DNA of 64,000 bases from an uncultured Verrucomicrobiales bacterium (GTDB taxonomy: Bacteria > Verrucomicrobiota > Verrucomicrobiia > Verrucomicrobiales > Akkermansiaceae). The translations under genes and the position numbers were made by a program. The stretch lies in assembly GCA_949373085.1 (NCBI GenBank), contig CASICJ010000025.1, positions 1 through 64,000 of the forward strand, given 5' to 3'. Below are positions 55,192 through 64,000 of the stretch, piece after piece (within the stretch, counting starts at the first letter, position 1; each line of letters opens with the position of its first letter). The notes below the pieces were generated by a model. The model was not told the origin of the DNA, did not search any database, and was given only the letters and a program-made list of their open reading frames with translations.

Positions 55192-57612
55192 CTAGCGGGA
55201 TCCGGGTTTCTGTAGTTCATTGAGCATTCGCTCCAATCGCGTCTCGGCGTCGCCTGCCGGAAGGAAGGCGCTTAAACGATCGGCCCAAAGTGGGAATGCC
55301 ATTGGAGTGAGTCGGCGTGTTTCGATGAGGCGGAAGGGTCGTTCTTGAATTGAAGAAAGAGTCGTTTGTAATCGCCCTAGCTCGAGTTGGTGTTCCAGGA
55401 TTTCGCGGCGGGATTGCTCAAGAAGTAAGTTGTCTGGGTCGTAGCGTGTGAAAACTTCAAAGAGGAGATTTGCTGAGACTTGAAGGTCACGAGTTGGTTT
55501 TCTTTTTCCGGGCATATCGGGAATAAGGAGACCGGCAACTCTGGCGACATAACGAAACTGTCGTCGGGCCATCTCAGCTGTATTCATGCACTCTAATAGA
55601 TCCTCAAGAAGGTTTTCAGTCGTTAGTGCCTTCCTGAGGGTAGCTTCCTCAAGCGGGAGCCCTTTTAAGGCTCCGAGGCAAAATCCGTAATCGTTTTGAG
55701 TCACGTTAATCGATTCGCCGGAAGCTCTTGAGAGTCGAAAAGCAATCAAGGCACCCAATCCTTCGTTCACCAAACGACCTGCAAAAGCATAAATAAACAG
55801 GTGTTCACCCTCTCTGGTTCGGGTGAATTCGATGAGAAGCTCTCTGTCCGAAGGTAGTGCTGACCATGATTTCTGAATCTTAAGAATAGGCGCGACAGCT
55901 TTAAGTTCGGGGCTTTCAGGCGAACTGTGGAGGCTTCTCGCGACGGCGTGTGAAAGTTCGGACGAGAGCGGCATTTTACTGCCGCCCCAAATGGCGACCT
56001 CTCCCTTAGTTTTTTTAGTGGCTGCTCTCACAGTAGCGGTGAGCTTATGGAAGCGGATAAGCTCGAGGCGACGACCCGCGAAGATAAATTGTTTTCCAGC
56101 CTTTAGCTTGGAAGCGAAACCTTCCTCAACACTCCCGAGACTTCGTCCACCTGCAAACTTAATTAGAACGGAAGTGTCGGAAGTGATGGTCCCGATATTC
56201 ATTCGGTGGAGTTGGGCCGTCCTTCTATTGGTGATGGTTAGAAGCCCATCAATAATTTCGGCCTTCTGGTATTGTGGATAAGCCGAGAGGGGCCCCCCAT
56301 TAGTGAGAAACATGATCGACCAGTTCCATTCGGCTTCGGTGAGGTCGGCATAACTGAAAGCAGAAAAAATTTCTTGTTTTAGTTTCTCGGGTGAATTTGG
56401 TTCACCAAGTACGATTGTTGTTAGATGTTGGGTGAGGACATCGAGTGGTTTTCTAAGTAAGGTCCGTGATTCAATCTCTTTATTGTGCCAAGCATCGCGA
56501 GCAGCGGAGAACTCGATGAGCTCAAGGGCATTCGTTGGGACGCAAATAATTTTAGAAACCTGTCCGGGTGAGTGGCCGGAGCGGCCAGCTCGTTGGGTGA
56601 GTCGGCCGATACCTTTAGGTGATCCAATCTGGATCACCTGATCTACTGGTGAAAAATCGACCCCAAGATCGAGGGAAGATGTGCAAATGACACACCGAAG
56701 AGAACCATCTTTGAGGCCAAGTTCGACAAGTCCTCGCTCATCACGGCTCAATGAACCATGGTGGATTGCAATGTCCTCTGCCCAGTCAGGTTTTGCCTCT
56801 CGGATTTCCTGATACCAGATCTCGGCTTGAGACCGGGTGTTCGTAAAGACAAGAGTTGTCTGAGCTTTCTCCAGTTGTTTCGCGACTCTTTTGACCGATT
56901 TTTTTCCCAAATGACCTGACCATGGAAATGATTCAATCTCATCTGGAATGAGGGTCGTAATGTCGATCTTTTTGTCTTGGTTCGCTGCAATTAATTTAGG
57001 TGGGCGGTGATTGATGAGCGGCTTGGCTGCTTCCTCTAGGTTTCCCAGTGTAGCAGAGAGTCCCCAAATCCTCAACTTAGGCAACCAGGTTCGAAGTCGC
57101 GTGACGCAAAGTTCGGTTTGGATCCCGCGCTTGGTTCCGAGGAGTTCATGCCACTCATCAATAATGATACACTTTAGATGAGAAAGTTTCTTTCTGGTAT
57201 CAGCATAAGTGAGGAGGAGCGAAAGTGACTCTGGCGTCGTGACGAGACAGTAGGGGAATCTCTCTCGTAATTTAGATTTTCGATACGATGAGGTATCCCC
57301 GGTTCTCGCTTCGATAGACCAATCTAGTCCCATTCCCTCGATCGGTTCCCTCAAGGATTGGAGGGTGTCATTCGCAAGAGCTCGTAGAGGAGTGATCCAG
57401 AGGACCTCGCAATGTTGGGGAGTTTTTCCTTTTTCTAAAACTTCAGAAATCGGACCTAACCAAACAGAAAGTGTCTTACCGAATCCAGTGGGGGCGTGAA
57501 GTAAACCCGACTCGCCATCCAGATAGTGTTGCCATGTCTCAGTCTGAAAAGAGAAAGGCTTCCAGCTTTTGGTTTTGAACCACTCAGAAATTTTGGGGTG
57601 CAGTTCTTTCAA
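55192..57612 (-). CDS. Lhr-like DEXH-box helicase (ligase-associated type)
   Basis: 806 aa. Superfamily 2 helicase of the Lhr group; length and layout fit the ligase-associated DNA-damage-response subgroup. Visible: Q-motif-like SFQTETWQHYL; Walker A APTGFGKTLSVWLG; motif Ia TPLRALAND; DEWH box IIDEWHELLGTKRG; SATLGN (motif III); VFTNTRSQAEIW (IV); GVDFSPVDQVIQIGSPKG (V); QRAGRSGH (VI); then the long Lhr-specific C-terminal region. DNA repair is inferred. The ligase and metallo-beta-lactamase-type exonuclease genes that often accompany this helicase are not adjacent. Confidence 0.9.
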   Translation of the reverse strand: MKELHPKISEWFKTKSWKPFSFQTETWQHYLDGESGLLHAPTGFGKTLSVWLGPISEVLEKGKTPQHCEVLWITPLRALANDTLQSLREPIEGMGLDWSIEARTGDTSSYRKSKLRERFPYCLVTTPESLSLLLTYADTRKKLSHLKCIIIDEWHELLGTKRGIQTELCVTRLRTWLPKLRIWGLSATLGNLEEAAKPLINHRPPKLIAANQDKKIDITTLIPDEIESFPWSGHLGKKSVKRVAKQLEKAQTTLVFTNTRSQAEIWYQEIREAKPDWAEDIAIHHGSLSRDERGLVELGLKDGSLRCVICTSSLDLGVDFSPVDQVIQIGSPKGIGRLTQRAGRSGHSPGQVSKIICVPTNALELIEFSAARDAWHNKEIESRTLLRKPLDVLTQHLTTIVLGEPNSPEKLKQEIFSAFSYADLTEAEWNWSIMFLTNGGPLSAYPQYQKAEIIDGLLTITNRRTAQLHRMNIGTITSDTSVLIKFAGGRSLGSVEEGFASKLKAGKQFIFAGRRLELIRFHKLTATVRAATKKTKGEVAIWGGSKMPLSSELSHAVARSLHSSPESPELKAVAPILKIQKSWSALPSDRELLIEFTRTREGEHLFIYAFAGRLVNEGLGALIAFRLSRASGESINVTQNDYGFCLGALKGLPLEEATLRKALTTENLLEDLLECMNTAEMARRQFRYVARVAGLLIPDMPGKRKPTRDLQVSANLLFEVFTRYDPDNLLLEQSRREILEHQLELGRLQTTLSSIQERPFRLIETRRLTPMAFPLWADRLSAFLPAGDAETRLERMLNELQKPGSR

Positions 57613-57716
57613 TTTGTCTCAGGTTTTGATCAAAGTATCCCGGATTTCAAGAAGAGCCAGTGAGCACTTGACCGGAGGTCTTTCTTTGTTAGTTTCCGCC
57701 CGCCGGAGCAGATTAA

Positions 57717-57808
57717 GGAGGGTTGGCTGAGCTCGGTTTAAGGCGCTCGATTCGAAATCGAGTGATGCAGTGATGTATCCGTGGGTTCGAATCCCACACC
57801 CTCCGCCA
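57717..57808 (+). tRNA. tRNA-Ser (anticodon CGA)
   Basis: 92 nt with encoded CCA. Class II tRNA: acceptor stem GGAGGGT pairs with ACCCTCC, D-arm GGCTGAGCTCGGTTTAAGGC, anticodon stem-loop CTCGA-TTCGAAA-TCGAG with CGA at 34-36, a long variable arm GTGATGCAGTGATGTATCC, and T-arm GTGGG-TTCGAAT-CCCAC. Confidence 0.96.
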
Positions 57809-57913
57809 TTTCATTGGCTTTCGGCGTTCGTCGTGATGTGATTTTCGTCGCTTAAAGGTTTATTAGAATCCTTTAAAGGTCGTATTCATTAAGTTAGCCT
57901 TCTTCTGATTAAC

Positions 57914-60880
57914 ATGACGGATTTGCCTTATCACCGCGACGGGGAGCTGGTTCCCTTCGGGCAACTAGTCTCGCGGATCTCCGGTCGTCTCGATACTGGC
58001 GAAACGCTGCGTCGGCTCTACGCCACCGATGCCTCGGAATATCAGGAACTACCCGCCGGTGTGGTGTTCCCGGAGAGCGATGAGGATCTTCGGGAAGTGA
58101 TCCGCTTTGCCCGCCGCAATCGGCTTGGCCTGATTCCTCGTGCTGCCGGTACCTCTCTTGCTGGTCAATGTGTTGGCGACGGGTTGGTGGTCGATATCTC
58201 GAAGCACTTGACCCGTATCCTCTCGGTGGATGAGAAGACCCGCCGCGTTTGTGTCCAACCGGGCGTGGTTCGCGATGAATTGAACCGGTTCCTCGCGCCC
58301 CGCGAAATGCTCTTTGGCCCGGAAACCTCCACCGCTAATCGCGCCATGATGGGCGGGATGGTGGGCAATAATTCGTGCGGCTCAAATTCGATTGTCTATG
58401 GCAGCACTCGCGATCACCTTGTTTCTCTCAGGGGCTTCCTGAGTGATGGAAGCGAGGTCACGATTGAGGCACTCAGCAACCAGGAATTCTTGGCAAAATG
58501 TGATGGCCCCGAAAGTCTGGAAACGCAGATTTACCAGGGAGTAAGAGCGATGCTAAGTGATCCGGATAACCGGGTCGCAATTACTGAAAATTTTCCCCTC
58601 GCCTCTATTCCGCGTCGCAACACTGGTTATGCCCTTGACCTTTTGATGGATGCCGAAGTTTTTGATCCGGCATCCGAGAAACCGTTCAATCTTTGCAAGC
58701 TCATTGCCGGTTCGGAAGGAACCCTGTTTTTTGCGACCGAGATTGAACTCGCGTGTTCACCTCTCCCTCCACCACATGCCGCCCTCGTTTGTGGTCATTT
58801 TGAAAGTGTCAACGAATCGCTGCAGGCCAACCTGCTCGCCCTGCCTCACACGCCAAGTGCTTGTGAGCTCATTGACCGACACATACTCGATTGCACCAAG
58901 TCGAACCTTTCTCAGCAAAGGAACCGGGATTTTGTGGTGGGTGATCCTGGCGCGATCCTTGTCGTTGAGATTCGCCGGGACAGCCGGGAAGAAACCGAGG
59001 CCGCAGTGCGGGAACTCGTCGCTAGTTGGCAGGACGCCGGGCAGGGATACTCCTATCCCGTGCTCTGGGGTGAAGAGGGTCATAAAGTCTGGGAACTTCG
59101 TAAGGCGGGCCAGGGGTTGATGAGCAATGTTGTTGGCGACACGAAGCCTCGCGAGAATGTTGAGGATACGGCGGTCGATGTGAAAGATCTACCCAACTAC
59201 ATTGCCGAATTTGATGAGTTGCTCTCGACTAAATACAGCATTGATTGTGTCTACTATGCTCATGCGGGCTCAGGTGAACTTCACACCCGACCACTCTTTA
59301 ATCTCAAGACGCCGGAGGGACAAAAAATGTTTCGTGATGTCGCTACCGACATCGCACATCTCGTGAAAAAATACCGAGGGTCCCTGAGCGGAGAACATGG
59401 TGACGGACGGCTACGCGGCGAGTTTATCCCACTGATGGTCGGTGACCATTGTTACCAGCTGATGCGCGAGGTGAAGGCGGTATTCGATCCCGAAAATATC
59501 TTTAATCCGGGAAAGATCGTGGACACCCCGCCGATGGATACCTCACTGCGCCACAGCGCGGGGCAGGGGACGCCGGATTACGAAACGGTCTTTGATTTTA
59601 GCGACACCATGGGTGTGCTACGCGCTTCCGAGAAATGCAACGGATCGGGCGACTGCCGCAAAGGGCCACAGGCAGGCGGCACGATGTGCCCGAGCTACAT
59701 GGCAACTCGTGAGGAAAAGCACACCACCCGTGCCCGCGCAAATATCCTGCGCCAAATTCTCACTGAGCCGGCTGATGCCGAGCGCCCCTTCAATAGCGAG
59801 GAGATTAAAGAGGTCATGGATCTCTGCATATCCTGTAAAGCGTGCAAATCCGAGTGCCCATCCAGCGTGGACATGACCAAGCTCAAGGCCGAGTTCCAGC
59901 AGCATTATCACGATGCGAATGGCGTTCCGCTGCGCTCACGGATGGTTGCGCATTTTGCCGACAGTGCGCGCCTCGCCTCGTTTGCACCTCGGCTCTACAA
60001 TGCATTTTTTCAGACTCCGATTCTGCGCCGTATCGCCAACCTACTTATCGGCTTTCACTCTGAGCGCAGCATTCCGAGACTCAACCGCATCACGCTGCGT
60101 CGCTGGTTTTCTGGCCGCACTCCACTTGTCCCCACGCGTGGTAAGCGTCTCGGGAAAGTACACATCTTCTGCGATGAGTTCACCAATTACAATGACCTGG
60201 ATGCCGGCATCGCAACTGTCGAGTTGCTGGAGCTTTTGGGCTACGAGGTCAACTTGCCCGATCACGTCGAAAGCGGACGGGCTTCGCTTTCCAAGGGTCT
60301 TGTCCGGCGAGCCCAGGGCTTCGCCAATGAGAACGTCCGTCGGCTGTCCTCGATTGTTTCAGGGGAAGAACCGCTCCTGGGTATCGAACCGTCCGCGCTC
60401 CTCAGTTTCCGCGATGAATACCCTGCGCTGGTCGATCCCGCGCTGCGCGAAACTTCCCGAGAGCTCGCATCCCATTGTCTGCTACTCGACGAGTTTATTG
60501 TCCGCGAGGCCGATGCGGGCCGAATCGATAGTGCGTGTTTTACCGATGAGGTCCGCACCATTCATGTTCATGGCCACTGCCACCAGAAGGCCCTCGCTTC
60601 AACCGATCCCACCTTGCAAATGCTTTCATTACCCGGGAATTATTCGGTGAGCGAAATCCCTTCAGGGTGTTGTGGTATGGCTGGGTCTTTCGGATACGAG
60701 AAAGAGCATTATGAAGTGTCAATGCAGGTGGGCTCGTTGGTTCTTTTTCCTCATCTGAAGAAACTCGATCAATCGATTCTTATCGCTGCCGCTGGAACCA
60801 GTTGCCGCCACCAGATTACCGATGGTGTTGATCGAACCGCTTTGCATCCAGCCAAGATCCTACGTGATGCGTTCGCCTGA
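57914..60880 (+). CDS. FAD-linked oxidase and Fe-S (GlcD-GlcF-like) fusion protein
   Basis: 988 aa, similar in layout to the YdiJ/D-2-hydroxyacid (D-lactate type) dehydrogenases. N-terminal FAD-binding PCMH domain (about 30-270) with LIPRAAGTSLAGQCVGDGLV and MVGNNSCGSNSIVYGSTRDH; GlcD-type cap domain with HAGSGELHTRP and GEHGDGRLRGEF (about 450-525); two ferredoxin-type motifs (about 575-665: KCNGSGDCRK...CP and CISCKACKSECPSSVDM); then two CCG-type domains with HGHCHQKALAST and SGCCGMAGSFGYEKEH. It oxidises a 2-hydroxy acid and passes electrons to the respiratory chain; substrate not determined. Codons look more GC-rich than in genes left of the tRNA. Confidence 0.92.
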   Translation: MTDLPYHRDGELVPFGQLVSRISGRLDTGETLRRLYATDASEYQELPAGVVFPESDEDLREVIRFARRNRLGLIPRAAGTSLAGQCVGDGLVVDISKHLTRILSVDEKTRRVCVQPGVVRDELNRFLAPREMLFGPETSTANRAMMGGMVGNNSCGSNSIVYGSTRDHLVSLRGFLSDGSEVTIEALSNQEFLAKCDGPESLETQIYQGVRAMLSDPDNRVAITENFPLASIPRRNTGYALDLLMDAEVFDPASEKPFNLCKLIAGSEGTLFFATEIELACSPLPPPHAALVCGHFESVNESLQANLLALPHTPSACELIDRHILDCTKSNLSQQRNRDFVVGDPGAILVVEIRRDSREETEAAVRELVASWQDAGQGYSYPVLWGEEGHKVWELRKAGQGLMSNVVGDTKPRENVEDTAVDVKDLPNYIAEFDELLSTKYSIDCVYYAHAGSGELHTRPLFNLKTPEGQKMFRDVATDIAHLVKKYRGSLSGEHGDGRLRGEFIPLMVGDHCYQLMREVKAVFDPENIFNPGKIVDTPPMDTSLRHSAGQGTPDYETVFDFSDTMGVLRASEKCNGSGDCRKGPQAGGTMCPSYMATREEKHTTRARANILRQILTEPADAERPFNSEEIKEVMDLCISCKACKSECPSSVDMTKLKAEFQQHYHDANGVPLRSRMVAHFADSARLASFAPRLYNAFFQTPILRRIANLLIGFHSERSIPRLNRITLRRWFSGRTPLVPTRGKRLGKVHIFCDEFTNYNDLDAGIATVELLELLGYEVNLPDHVESGRASLSKGLVRRAQGFANENVRRLSSIVSGEEPLLGIEPSALLSFRDEYPALVDPALRETSRELASHCLLLDEFIVREADAGRIDSACFTDEVRTIHVHGHCHQKALASTDPTLQMLSLPGNYSVSEIPSGCCGMAGSFGYEKEHYEVSMQVGSLVLFPHLKKLDQSILIAAAGTSCRHQITDGVDRTALHPAKILRDAFA

Positions 60881-61031
60881 GCTTATCAGCTACTGAATTC
60901 TCCTAGAATTCCCTCTGCAAATCTTCGGTAATAGAGTCGCTTGGAACCTCCCCGCAGAAGATTGAGGAAGAATTGTCCGAAACGGGCAGTAGTTATCAAG
61001 TGGAGAAAACCCAACCAAGTGAGTAAGAATT

Positions 61032-62276
61032 ATGAATAAGGAGGAACAAGATCATGAGCAGCTTGGTTTATCCCGACGGGGATTCCTGCATGGAATGGGT
61101 GGCGCCGGAGCCCTTTTGGGAATGACCGGGATGGCTGCGGCCGATGACACTCCGAAGGATGCCGACGGAAAAGTGATTCCGGGATTTGAGAAACACAAGA
61201 ATGACCCGGATGCCGCGAAAGGCTGGCAGCCGGTTTCGGATCGCAAGGTCCGTGTCGGCATTGCAGGATATGGGCTCTGCAAATTTGGGGCGGCATTCTT
61301 TTATCAAAACCATCCCAATGTCGAAGTGGTGGCCGCGACCGATCTCGACCCTGGTCGCTGTGCCGCTTTGGCCAGAGCGGTCGGTGCGAAGAAGATCTAT
61401 CCGTCCTGCGAAGAGATGATTAAGGACAAGAGTATTGAAGCGGTTTATATCGCGACCGATGCGCCGAGTCATGCGCGTCTTGCTATCATGGCTTTGGAGC
61501 ATGGTAAACACGCCTGTTCCGCGGTTCCTGCTGTTTTTGGGTTTGAGGCAGAAGACGAGGCGGAGAAATTATTCAATGCCGTCAAGAAGAGCGGCATGAA
61601 GTATATGCTTAATGAGACTTCGACTTTCCATGCGGCGCTTTATGAAAAACGGATGCAGTATCAGGCCGGAGCGCTCGGAAAAATCCTCTATTCAGAAGGA
61701 GAGTATTATCACGATGGCGTCGGCGTGCTCGGAAGTTATAATCCGAAGAATGGCAAGATCGATAAGTATGGTTGGCGCCGTTCCGTTCCGCCGATGTGGT
61801 ATCCCACGCATGCGACGGCCTATTATATTTCGGTGACGGGCGGGCGGCTGACCGAGGTGTCCGGCTTGGGAACGAACAGTCTTTATCCGGTCTACAAGGA
61901 TGGCGATAACCAGCACAAGAATCCGTTTGGTTCCGAGGTTGCCATGTTCAAAACCAGCGAAGGGGGGATGTCCAGAATGGCGGTGAGTTGGGATATGAAA
62001 AACGCCCACGGAGAGCAAGGTCGGGTCTACGGACAAAAGCCTCATGATAAGAAGATCAAGGGGAGCCGTCCGCCTTTGCCGCCTGGCGTGAGTGGAGGCG
62101 GTCATGGCGGTTCGCACGGACAATTGACGAACAACTTTATCGAGTCGATTCTGCTTGATCAGAAGCCCATCGTCGATGTTGGCGACGCCTTGAACATGAC
62201 CTTGGCCGGCGTCATTGCCCATCAGTCGGCTCTCAAAGTTGGCGAGTGGATGAAGATTCCGCAGTATGCTTTGTGA
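61032..62276 (+). CDS. Gfo/Idh/MocA family oxidoreductase, Tat-exported
   Basis: 414 aa. Tat signal at the N-terminus (SRRGFLHGMGGAGALLGMTG), then an NAD(P)-binding Rossmann domain (VGIAGYGLCKFGAAF, about 75; DLDPGRCAALARAVG) and the GFO/IDH/MocA alpha/beta domain with AVYIATDAPSHARLAIMALEHG and a lysine-region substitute GKHACSAVPA. Exported members are abundant in Planctomycetes and Verrucomicrobia and act on sugars or sugar derivatives; the substrate here is unknown. The stretch HACSAVPA replaces the canonical EKP motif (catalytic Lys missing), so classical dehydrogenase chemistry is uncertain. Confidence 0.9.
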   Translation: MNKEEQDHEQLGLSRRGFLHGMGGAGALLGMTGMAAADDTPKDADGKVIPGFEKHKNDPDAAKGWQPVSDRKVRVGIAGYGLCKFGAAFFYQNHPNVEVVAATDLDPGRCAALARAVGAKKIYPSCEEMIKDKSIEAVYIATDAPSHARLAIMALEHGKHACSAVPAVFGFEAEDEAEKLFNAVKKSGMKYMLNETSTFHAALYEKRMQYQAGALGKILYSEGEYYHDGVGVLGSYNPKNGKIDKYGWRRSVPPMWYPTHATAYYISVTGGRLTEVSGLGTNSLYPVYKDGDNQHKNPFGSEVAMFKTSEGGMSRMAVSWDMKNAHGEQGRVYGQKPHDKKIKGSRPPLPPGVSGGGHGGSHGQLTNNFIESILLDQKPIVDVGDALNMTLAGVIAHQSALKVGEWMKIPQYAL

Positions 62277-62524
62277 GAGACGGAGATAAATTCTACCTGA
62301 TTCTTGTTGGCGTGATTTCCACGCCAGATTCCTCCGCTTGCTCGGTATCAATCAAAAGAATTGAGGCCCCTGTTTCAAGGCCTTGATTAGGACGATTCTG
62401 CTCTGTTCCACTTGTCAAAATACCATCGTAATTCTGCCCTCTAAGTTACGCGTTAGCGACCTTGATTTGTGGCTAATTAAGATGCCCGCTCGAGCACGAG
62501 GTGTGAACATCAATCGATGGGGAT

Positions 62525-63916
62525 CTAATGAAGGATGCTTGTCATCACGTTTCCATGTACGTCGGTCAGTCGCATGTCGCGCCCGCCGTAACGGTAGGTC
62601 AGCTTTTCATGATCCATGCCAAGTTGGTGCAACACCGTGGCCCAAAGGTCATATGCCGTAGTTTTGTCTTCAGTCGCATGGTAGCCTAGATCATCGGTGG
62701 CTCCGTGCACGCTACCCCCCTTGACTCCACCTCCGGCCATCCATAGGCTGAAACCATAAGGATTGTGATCGCGGCCATTGTTGCCCTGTGAAAAGGGTGT
62801 GCGACCAAACTCGCCGGTAAAGATAATCAAGGTGCTCTCCAGTAGGCCACGCTGTTTGAGATCGTTGATGAGAGCCGCAATGGGCTGGTCGACCTGTCGG
62901 GCCATTTCCTGATGACCATGGGGTAGGTTGCCATGCTGATCCCAGGGGTTGGGCCGTTGCCCGTCTCCTTTGAAGTTGGAGCAAGACAACTCGACAAAGC
63001 GCACCCCCTTTTCCACCAAGCGACGGGCCACCATGCACTGCTGCCCATAACCAGCGACTAGCGGATCTTTGTGCTCGAAGCCATATGCCCGCTTGAGATA
63101 GGCCGGCTCTTTGTCGAGGTCCATCAATTCAGGGACCGCCGATTGCATGCGGAAGGCGGTTTCATAATTTTTAATTGCCGACTTCACATCCCCTTCGGCG
63201 GCCGAGCGTTTGGCAAAGGCTCCATCTAGCTGCTCTAAAAACTCCAGGCTGGCCCGCTGCTCTTTCAAAGGTCGGCTAGGCTTCACACGACTTACCACTT
63301 CATCTTGATCCAGATTAAAAAACGAGGCCCCTGTGGTGGCAGGCAAAAAACCACTGCCAAAAATCGATTTACCCCCATGAGGAATACCGGTTTTGTTATT
63401 CAGCACCACATAACCGGGGAGATTCTGATTCACACTGCCTAGACCGTAATTCACCCAAGCCCCCGCAGACGGCGAGCCAAGGAAGGGGAAGCCTGTATGC
63501 ATGTAAAAGTTCCCCTGGGCATGTTCCGAAAACTTTGCCGTCATGCCGCGCACCAGAGCAATATCGTCGGCGCAACCTGCAATATGTGGGAAGAGGTTGG
63601 TCATCTCCAAACCCGACTGGCCATATTTTTTTGATTCCCATGGCGACTGCATGATCTTGCCGTTGTTATCAAACTGGGTGCGTAGGATCTCCCCGGGCAT
63701 ATTTTTGCCATGCAGCTTTTTCAGCAGGGGCTTGGGGTCAAAACTGTCCACGTGGCTTACCCCCCCAGACATATAACACAAAATCACCGAGCGTGCCTTC
63801 GCTTGATGATGTCTGGGCTTGCCCTCCGCCGCATTTAAATGGTTCAGGGCCAGCCCTCCGAGGCTGCCAAAGCCTAGCTGCATGAATCGTCGACGGTAAT
63901 AAGTATCAGTAAACAT
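62525..63916 (-). CDS. DUF1501 family protein (third copy)
   Basis: 463 aa. N-terminal Tyr-Arg-Arg-Arg-Phe-Met Tat-like motif plus hydrophobic core. Family motifs: [17 protein letters not shown] (about 47), a [23 protein letters not shown]-like region, [31 protein letters not shown], and the closing [15 protein letters not shown]. The closing block closely resembles that of the DUF1501 protein at the left end of the window. It overlaps the preceding DUF1553 gene by 11 bp. Confidence 0.92.
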   Translation of the reverse strand: MFTDTYYRRRFMQLGFGSLGGLALNHLNAAEGKPRHHQAKARSVILCYMSGGVSHVDSFDPKPLLKKLHGKNMPGEILRTQFDNNGKIMQSPWESKKYGQSGLEMTNLFPHIAGCADDIALVRGMTAKFSEHAQGNFYMHTGFPFLGSPSAGAWVNYGLGSVNQNLPGYVVLNNKTGIPHGGKSIFGSGFLPATTGASFFNLDQDEVVSRVKPSRPLKEQRASLEFLEQLDGAFAKRSAAEGDVKSAIKNYETAFRMQSAVPELMDLDKEPAYLKRAYGFEHKDPLVAGYGQQCMVARRLVEKGVRFVELSCSNFKGDGQRPNPWDQHGNLPHGHQEMARQVDQPIAALINDLKQRGLLESTLIIFTGEFGRTPFSQGNNGRDHNPYGFSLWMAGGGVKGGSVHGATDDLGYHATEDKTTAYDLWATVLHQLGMDHEKLTYRYGGRDMRLTDVHGNVMTSILH

Positions 63917-64000
63917 AGATAAGTTCCTTTGAATTAAACAAGCTGGTAATCAATCGACGCCAGTCTTCGGTATCGGGGTTGTCACCTAAAAACTTCCCGC
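63906..64000 (-). CDS. C-terminal end of a DUF1553 (cytochrome-c-type) protein, cut by the window
   Basis: On the minus strand the frame enters from the right edge and ends at TGA 63906-63908, overlapping the DUF1501 start. The last residues, [19 protein letters not shown], match the usual DUF1553 ending (a LFN/LLNS-x-E-F/L-I-Y-V pattern). Position directly upstream of DUF1501 is the family's normal arrangement. Confidence 0.75.
   Translation of the reverse strand, partial: GKFLGDNPDTEDWRRLITSLFNSKELIYVY

Noticed and set aside
62309-62325. Short hairpin after the Gfo/Idh/MocA gene
   Set aside because: Six-base stem with no T run; too weak to call a terminator.

Overview
The window looks like a stretch of a Verrucomicrobiota chromosome (PVC group). 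This is an inference from family content. There are three separate DUF1501 plus cytochrome-c/DUF1549/DUF1553 gene sets, Tat-exported Gfo/Idh/MocA and ThuA proteins, a histone-H1-like lysine-repeat protein, and a secreted nuclease with TSP3-type repeats and a verrucomicrobial-style C-terminal module. No phage, insertion sequence, CRISPR array or rRNA was seen. Genes are dense and mostly housekeeping, with one very large, unusual gene cluster in the middle.

Layout. 1-302: tail of a truncated gene. 604-4372 (minus): DUF1501 and PSCyt/DUF1549/DUF1553 pair. 4674-8621 (plus): small exported protein, recJ, recG. 8632-10290 (minus): exported hypothetical and an RlmI-type rRNA methyltransferase. 10393-14796 (plus): histone-like protein, lipoprotein, ftsH, trxB. 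14950-16068 (minus): M20 peptidase. 16151-17997 (plus): ThuA protein and a DMT-type transporter. 18081-36301 (minus): an 18-kb run of tightly packed genes. It encodes a cytochrome/DUF1549/DUF1553 protein (apparently frameshifted), DUF1501, a 725-aa TPR/beta protein, a 2375-aa TPR/beta giant, ExbB, two ExbD, a single-pass Pro/Asn-rich protein, a DUF4159 membrane protein and a further TPR protein. 36645-36721: tRNA-Pro(GGG). 36926-39782 (plus): ECF sigma, putative anti-sigma, hypothetical, DUF1573 protein, rhodanese. 39955-42248 (plus): nucleoside salvage operon deoB-deoD-cdd. 42262-49394 (minus): EF-hand protein, secreted nuclease, TatD, POT transporter, FabH. 49500-53206 (plus): membrane peroxiredoxin-like protein, pyruvate kinase, nuoB, nuoC. 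53341-55176: htpG. 55192-57612 (minus): Lhr-type helicase. 57717-57808: tRNA-Ser(CGA). 57914-62276 (plus): FAD/Fe-S oxidoreductase and a Gfo/Idh/MocA protein. 62525-64000 (minus): third DUF1501 gene and the tail of a DUF1553 gene.

The most interesting region is 18081-36301. Four-base start/stop overlaps link a proton-motive-force motor (ExbB/ExbD/ExbD) to two very large exported proteins. These carry long TPR arrays and a repeated acidic beta module, and DUF1501 and haem-type proteins lie at the head of the run. I read this as one transcription unit encoding an energised envelope machine of unknown function. Other points of note are a near-perfect Rex-type operator upstream of an isolated nuoBC pair, an H1-like protein built on a 24-bp tandem repeat, a POT transporter with a large soluble insertion before its last membrane helix, and a peroxiredoxin-like domain fused to a membrane domain.
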